Shown: one piece after another, positions 60,194 through 64,000 of the stretch
How the letters are laid out: each line of letters starts with the position of its first letter
Numbering within the stretch: the stretch's first letter is position 1
Source of the DNA: Symbiopectobacterium purcellii
Lineage (GTDB): Bacteria; Pseudomonadota; Gammaproteobacteria; Enterobacterales; Enterobacteriaceae
DNA length: 64,000 nucleotides
Assembly: GCF_019797845.1 (NCBI RefSeq)
Contig: NZ_CP081864.1
Span: 2,666,001-2,730,000 of the forward strand
Direction of reading: 5' to 3'
The notes under the pieces: generated by a model
What the model saw: only the letters and a program-made list of their open reading frames with translations
Databases searched by the model: none
What the model was told of the DNA's origin: nothing
Translations under genes and position numbers: made by a program

Positions 60194-61123
60194 TTATTGT
60201 TCCAGGGCCGCAGCCAGTGAGGCCGGGTCGTTAAACGCCGCCGCACTCAGGGTGTCAACAATACGTTTTGTCAGCCCGGTCAACACTTTGCCCGGCCCCA
60301 CTTCCAGCAGGCTCTCAACGCCTTGAGCTGCAACGTAGGAGACACACTCGGTCCAACGTACCGGGCTATAAAGCTGTTTCACCAGCGCCGCACGAATGGC
60401 ATCAGGATCGGTTTCACTACGCGCGTCAACATTGTTGACCACAGGAATGGCTGGCGTAGTAACTGTAATTGTTTTTAACGCTTCTGCCAGTTTTTCTGCC
60501 GCAGGCATCATCAACGCGCAGTGGGAGGGCACACTGACCGGCAGCGGCAACGCACGCTTGGCCCCGGCAGCTTTGCAAGCGACACCGGCACGCTCAACGG
60601 CTTCTTTGTTACCCGCAATCACTACCTGTCCCGGCGAGTTGAAATTCACCGGAGAAACCACTTGCCCCTCAGCAGACGCTTCACAGGCAGCGGCAATGGC
60701 ATCATTATCCAGACCAATGATGGCGTACATCGCGCCCGTGCCTTCCGGCACGGCTTCCTGCATCAGTTTGCCGCGCAACTCAACCAGACGCACCGCTTCC
60801 TGAAAGTCCAGAGCACCGGCGCACACCAGCGCCGAATATTCACCCAGACTGTGGCCGGCCATCAGCGCGGGCTGTTTGCCGCCCTGCTGCTGCCACACCC
60901 GCCAAATCGCCACCGACGCTGTCAGCAGTGCTGGTTGGGTTTGCCAGGTTTTATTCAGTTCTTCCGCCGGGCCTTGTGCAGTGAGCTGCCACAAGTCATA
61001 ACCCAATACCTCAGAAGCCTGAGCAAAGGTGTCTTGTACTACCGGGTATTGTGCTGCCAGCTCAGCCAGCATGCCGACTGTCTGGGAACCTTGCCCCGGA
61101 AATACCATTGCAAATTGCGTCAT
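60194..61123 (-). CDS. fabD: Malonyl-CoA:ACP transacylase
   Basis: Loads malonyl groups on ACP. 309 residues; FPGQGSQ, nucleophile Ser92 in GHSLGEYSAL, catalytic His in VPSHCALM. 13 bp before fabG. Confidence 0.97.
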   Translation of the reverse strand: MTQFAMVFPGQGSQTVGMLAELAAQYPVVQDTFAQASEVLGYDLWQLTAQGPAEELNKTWQTQPALLTASVAIWRVWQQQGGKQPALMAGHSLGEYSALVCAGALDFQEAVRLVELRGKLMQEAVPEGTGAMYAIIGLDNDAIAAACEASAEGQVVSPVNFNSPGQVVIAGNKEAVERAGVACKAAGAKRALPLPVSVPSHCALMMPAAEKLAEALKTITVTTPAIPVVNNVDARSETDPDAIRAALVKQLYSPVRWTECVSYVAAQGVESLLEVGPGKVLTGLTKRIVDTLSAAAFNDPASLAAALEQ

Positions 61124-61141
61124 ATTAAACGTCCCGTTTGA

Positions 61142-62095
61142 TCAAAAACGAACCAGCGCAGAACCCCAGGTGAACCCGCCGCCAAAGGCTTCCAGCAGGA
61201 TCAACTGACCGGGTTTTATCCGACCATCGCGCACGGCTTCATCCAGCGCGCTGGGTACGGAAGCGGCCGACGTATTGCCGTGGCGATCGAGTGTCACCAC
61301 AACCTTGTCCATGCCCATACCCAATTTCTTCGCCGTGGCACTGATGATGCGCAGGTTCGCCTGATGCGGCACCAACCAGTCCAACTCGCTCTTATCGAGT
61401 TGTGCGGCATGCAGCGTTTCTTCAACGATATGCGCCAATTCCGTCACGGCGACTTTGAACACTTCGTTGCCAGCCATGGTCAGATAGGCAGGCTGATCCT
61501 GATGCGCACGATCCTGATGAGGCAGCGTCAATAAATGACCGTAGCGGCCATCCGCGTGCAGGTGGGTTGACAGGATACCGGGTTGTTCAGACTGACCCAA
61601 CACGACCGCGCCCGCACCATCACCAAACAGAATGAGGGTACCGCGATCGGCCGGATCCAGCGTGCGCGCCAGCGTGTCTGAGCCAATCACCAGCGCGTAA
61701 TCTACCGCGCCGTTTTTGATGTATTGATCGGCAATGCTGAGCGCATAGGTAAACCCTGCGCAAGCCGCAGCAACGTCAAAGGCGATGGTGTCACGGATCT
61801 CCAGCATCTGCTGAACCTGACACGCGGCACTCGGAAACGCGTGCGTCGAGGACGTGGTTGCGACAATCAGCAAACCAATTTTGTCCTTATCGATGCCCGC
61901 CATCTCCAGCGCGTTTAGCGCGGCCTGATGTCCCATGGTCGCCACGTTTTCATCCGGCCCGGCAATGCGGCGCTCACGGATACCGGTGCGCGTCACAATC
62001 CACTCATCGGAAGTGTCGACCAATTGTTCTAAATCAGCGTTCGTCCTGATTTGTTCAGGCAAAAAGCTGCCCGTTCCGATTATTTTAGTATACAT
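61142..62095 (-). CDS. fabH: 3-oxoacyl-ACP synthase III
   Basis: Initiates fatty acid synthesis from acetyl-CoA and malonyl-ACP. 317 residues; Cys112 ([11 protein letters not shown]), His in VPHQANLRI and Asn in GNTSAASVP. Confidence 0.97.
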   Translation of the reverse strand: MYTKIIGTGSFLPEQIRTNADLEQLVDTSDEWIVTRTGIRERRIAGPDENVATMGHQAALNALEMAGIDKDKIGLLIVATTSSTHAFPSAACQVQQMLEIRDTIAFDVAAACAGFTYALSIADQYIKNGAVDYALVIGSDTLARTLDPADRGTLILFGDGAGAVVLGQSEQPGILSTHLHADGRYGHLLTLPHQDRAHQDQPAYLTMAGNEVFKVAVTELAHIVEETLHAAQLDKSELDWLVPHQANLRIISATAKKLGMGMDKVVVTLDRHGNTSAASVPSALDEAVRDGRIKPGQLILLEAFGGGFTWGSALVRF

Positions 62096-62101
62096 GTACG
62101 C

Positions 62102-63148
62102 TCAGTCACTCTTGGGTAATACAGTTTTCAGGCGCGCCGCAATCCGGTCGGGAAGTTGCCGCTGCACCGCCTGCATTGCCTGTTCGATAGCGACGGCAAA
62201 CGCCCGCTGGTTTGCCGCGCCATGGCTTTTTATCACGGTGCCCCGCAGCCCTAACAGACATGCGCCATTATATTGATCAGGATTGAGATGACCGAACCGT
62301 TTCGCCAATCGTCTTTGGATAAAACGGCCGATCAACGTGAGCCACCACGCTTGCTTTGCTTTACGTCCGACATCCGTCGACGACGATTTAAGCAGTGACA
62401 GGAACATCCTTACCACGCCTTCCATCGTCTTCAATGTGACATTACCCACAAAGCCGTCACAGACCATCACGTCGGTTTTACCCGTCAGCAACTCATTGCC
62501 TTCAAGATAACCAATATAGTTAATCGAGGGCGTATTCTTTAACTGCGCGGCCGCATCGCGAATCGCGGCCAGGCCTTTGGTCTCTTCTTCGCCGATGTTC
62601 AGCAGGGCAACGCGCGGATTGCGCAGCGACAGCACTTCTTCGGCCATCACTGAACCCATCACGGCAAACTGAACCAATTGCGCGCTGTCACACTCGACGT
62701 TGGCACCCAAATCCAGCACCACCGTTTTGCCCTGCTGCTGATGCGGCAACACCGTCACCAAAGCAGGACGATCGATACCTTCCAACGGCTTGAGCAGGAG
62801 TTTCGCCAGCCCAATCAGGGCACCGGTATTTCCTGCACTCACGCACGCCTGTGCCCTACCCGTTTTTATCAGTTCCAGCGCAATGCGCATCGACGTACCA
62901 CGACTGGCACGGATCGCCTGCGACGGACGCGCATCACTCGCAATAACCGATTCAGCCGGCACAATTTCCAACCGGGACAATAACGCAGAATCGACTTTGG
63001 CGAGTAATGGATGAAGCGCAGCGGGATCGCCGACCAATAACAAGTGAAGACCCGGATTAGAAGCCAGTGCCTGCAATGCCGCAGGCACCGTTACGCAGGG
63101 ACCGACGTCCCCGCCCATTGCATCTAACGCCAATGTGAGGTGTGTCAA
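62102..63148 (-). CDS. plsX: Phosphate acyltransferase PlsX
   Basis: Converts acyl-ACP to acyl-phosphate for phospholipid synthesis. 348 residues; [13 protein letters not shown]-terminus, [18 protein letters not shown] and [13 protein letters not shown] motifs. 6 bp before fabH. Confidence 0.96.
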   Translation of the reverse strand: MTHLTLALDAMGGDVGPCVTVPAALQALASNPGLHLLLVGDPAALHPLLAKVDSALLSRLEIVPAESVIASDARPSQAIRASRGTSMRIALELIKTGRAQACVSAGNTGALIGLAKLLLKPLEGIDRPALVTVLPHQQQGKTVVLDLGANVECDSAQLVQFAVMGSVMAEEVLSLRNPRVALLNIGEEETKGLAAIRDAAAQLKNTPSINYIGYLEGNELLTGKTDVMVCDGFVGNVTLKTMEGVVRMFLSLLKSSSTDVGRKAKQAWWLTLIGRFIQRRLAKRFGHLNPDQYNGACLLGLRGTVIKSHGAANQRAFAVAIEQAMQAVQRQLPDRIAARLKTVLPKSD

Positions 63149-63177
63149 GGTATTGCCTTGCTAATAATTCGTGAGAA

Positions 63178-63348
63178 TTATTTGGCAATAACCTTGCGAC
63201 CGCGGTAGTAGCCATCCGCAGTGATGTGGTGACGCAGATGAGTTTCGCCAGAAACTTTGTCTACGGAAACAGAAGAGGTGGTCAGCGCATCGTGAGCACG
63301 ACGCATACCACGTTTGGAACGGCTAGGTTTGTTCTGTTGTACGGCCAT
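63178..63348 (-). CDS. rpmF: 50S ribosomal protein L32
   Basis: 56 residues, [20 protein letters not shown]... ending [11 protein letters not shown]; one residue shorter than E. coli L32. The start at 63348 has GGAG-type RBS (AAGGTCC region) in the 16-bp gap after yceD. yceD-rpmF-plsX-fab is the conserved order. Confidence 0.97.
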   Translation of the reverse strand: MAVQQNKPSRSKRGMRRAHDALTTSSVSVDKVSGETHLRHHITADGYYRGRKVIAK

Positions 63349-63364
63349 GGACCTTACTCCTTAA

Positions 63365-63890
63365 TTACTTACGCTTTAAACTGGCTAATACGGCAAACGG
63401 GTTTGGTTTCTCCGCCTCTTCAGGCAGTTTACCAAACACCATGTCCGCTTCGGACACTTCACAGTGTTCAGAATCATGTACCGGAGCGATGGGCAATACG
63501 AGAATAATCTCATCTTCAACCATCGCCAGCAAATCGACCTCGCCAAACTCATCGACATCGATTGGCTCATACGCTTCCGGCAGAGCCTCTGCCTGCTCGT
63601 CATTGACGACAGACAGGACTGAAACAAAATGTGGTGTGAATCTGATGTTCAAACGGCTTTTGGCAACGCTGGCACATCAGCGTAACGGCCACTTGTGCAC
63701 TGCCGTTAATCACCGCCAGGCGCTGATTATCGATATTAAACGATAAAGAGACCTGTACATCACTATCCACACTGGCCACAGACTCGGCAATGCGTGCAAC
63801 TTGTTCAACCGTGTAGACACCAACATAATCTAAACGTTTTTGAGCCGTGCGAACCGCATCCAGGGTCAGGGGTAATTTTACCTTTTGCAT
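63365..63890 (-). pseudogene. yceD: DUF177 protein YceD with a 4-nt duplication frameshift
   Basis: YceD (173 residues in E. coli) is linked to 23S rRNA accumulation. The first half ([26 protein letters not shown]..., CQRCQKPF zinc-like motif) ends at a stop after CFSPVCRQ. The second half ([27 protein letters not shown]...ASLKRK) is in another frame. The break is a tandem GACAGACA (63608-63615, TGTCTGTC on the coding strand); removing four bases gives 522 nt, exactly 173 codons plus stop. The gene is first in the rpmF operon, so a polar effect is possible. Confidence 0.85.
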
Positions 63891-63899
63891 AGGGCGCGT

Positions 63900-63928
63900 A
63901 TATTAACGTCGTAACGACGTAGAGTCAA
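63900..63928 (-). promoter_or_regulatory. Promoter of the yceD-rpmF-plsX-fab operon
   Basis: TTGACT (63923-63928) and TAATAT (63900-63905) on the minus strand with exactly 17 bp between. The spacer contains the palindrome ACGTCG-TTA-CGACGT. The predicted start is only a few bases before the yceD ATG and no ribosome site is seen, so the yceD message may be nearly leaderless. Confidence 0.7.
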
Positions 63929-64000
63929 AGGAAAAGGCGGCGTTGTCTTACTATTTTATCAAGATTCGCGATCGCCCAGATTCGCTTTCTCAGCGGCGCA

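Overview
The window is about 64 kb of chromosome from a gamma-proteobacterium of the order Enterobacterales. The protein sequences, the gene order (pykF-lpp-ldtE-sufEDSCBA..., ppsA-ppsR-aroH, ndh-ycfP-thiK-lpoB-ycfL-hinT-ptsG-tatD-holB-tmk-mltG-pabC-fab cluster-rpmF) and regulatory sites shared with E. coli all point there. A soft-rot/plant-associated relative (Pectobacteriaceae-like) is my inference from protein flavour, not something the sequence proves.

Layout. 1-1250: 3' end of pykF and the major lipoprotein gene lpp. 1374-8467: ldtE and the complete sufABCDSE Fe-S assembly operon (minus strand). 8.5-9.3 kb: a divergent, Fur-box-controlled gene of unknown function. 9.4-15.9 kb: menI, the FAD/Fe-S dehydrogenase ydiJ, permease ydiK, the Rcs-type small RNA rprA and an apbE flavinyltransferase. 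16-22.6 kb: PEP synthase (ppsA), its regulator ppsR and aroH. Two identical 845-bp IS5-family elements lie in tandem between ppsR and aroH, where the E. coli aroH TrpR operator is found. 22.8-26.4 kb: hemin uptake operon hmuSTUV without a receptor gene. 26.4-32.9 kb: selO (amber-interrupted), ydiV/rflP, lplA, nlpC, btuD, btuE, btuC. 33-41.6 kb: cobB, nagK, lolCDE and divergent mfd. 41.6-44.5 kb: an AT-rich island with a decayed permease gene, a decayed PAS/LuxR regulator and a GNAT acetyltransferase, then about 900 bp without a supportable gene. 44.5-53 kb: yegD, frameshifted ycfJ, ndh, ycfP, a nagZ remnant, thiK, lpoB, ycfL, hinT, ptsG. 53.2-63.9 kb: tatD, holB, tmk, mltG, pabC and the fatty acid cluster fabF-acpP-fabG-fabD-fabH-plsX-rpmF-yceD (yceD frameshifted).

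Common themes are iron and Fe-S metabolism (suf, hmu, the Fur-box gene), the cell envelope (lpp, ldtE, nlpC, lolCDE, lpoB, mltG, fatty acid synthesis, rprA) and central PEP metabolism (pykF, ppsA/ppsR, aroH, ptsG). Six genes carry apparent inactivating lesions: selO (TAG), an NCS1 permease (TGA plus deletion/frameshift), a PAS-LuxR regulator (TGA), ycfJ (1-nt loss), nagZ (all but the 3' end lost) and yceD (4-nt duplication). With the tandem IS this suggests a genome undergoing decay, or a draft with base-level errors. I saw no tRNA, rRNA, CRISPR array, prophage or secretion cluster. The least explained items are the Fur-box gene at 8910-9311, the IS pair in the aroH control region and the structured aroH leader.
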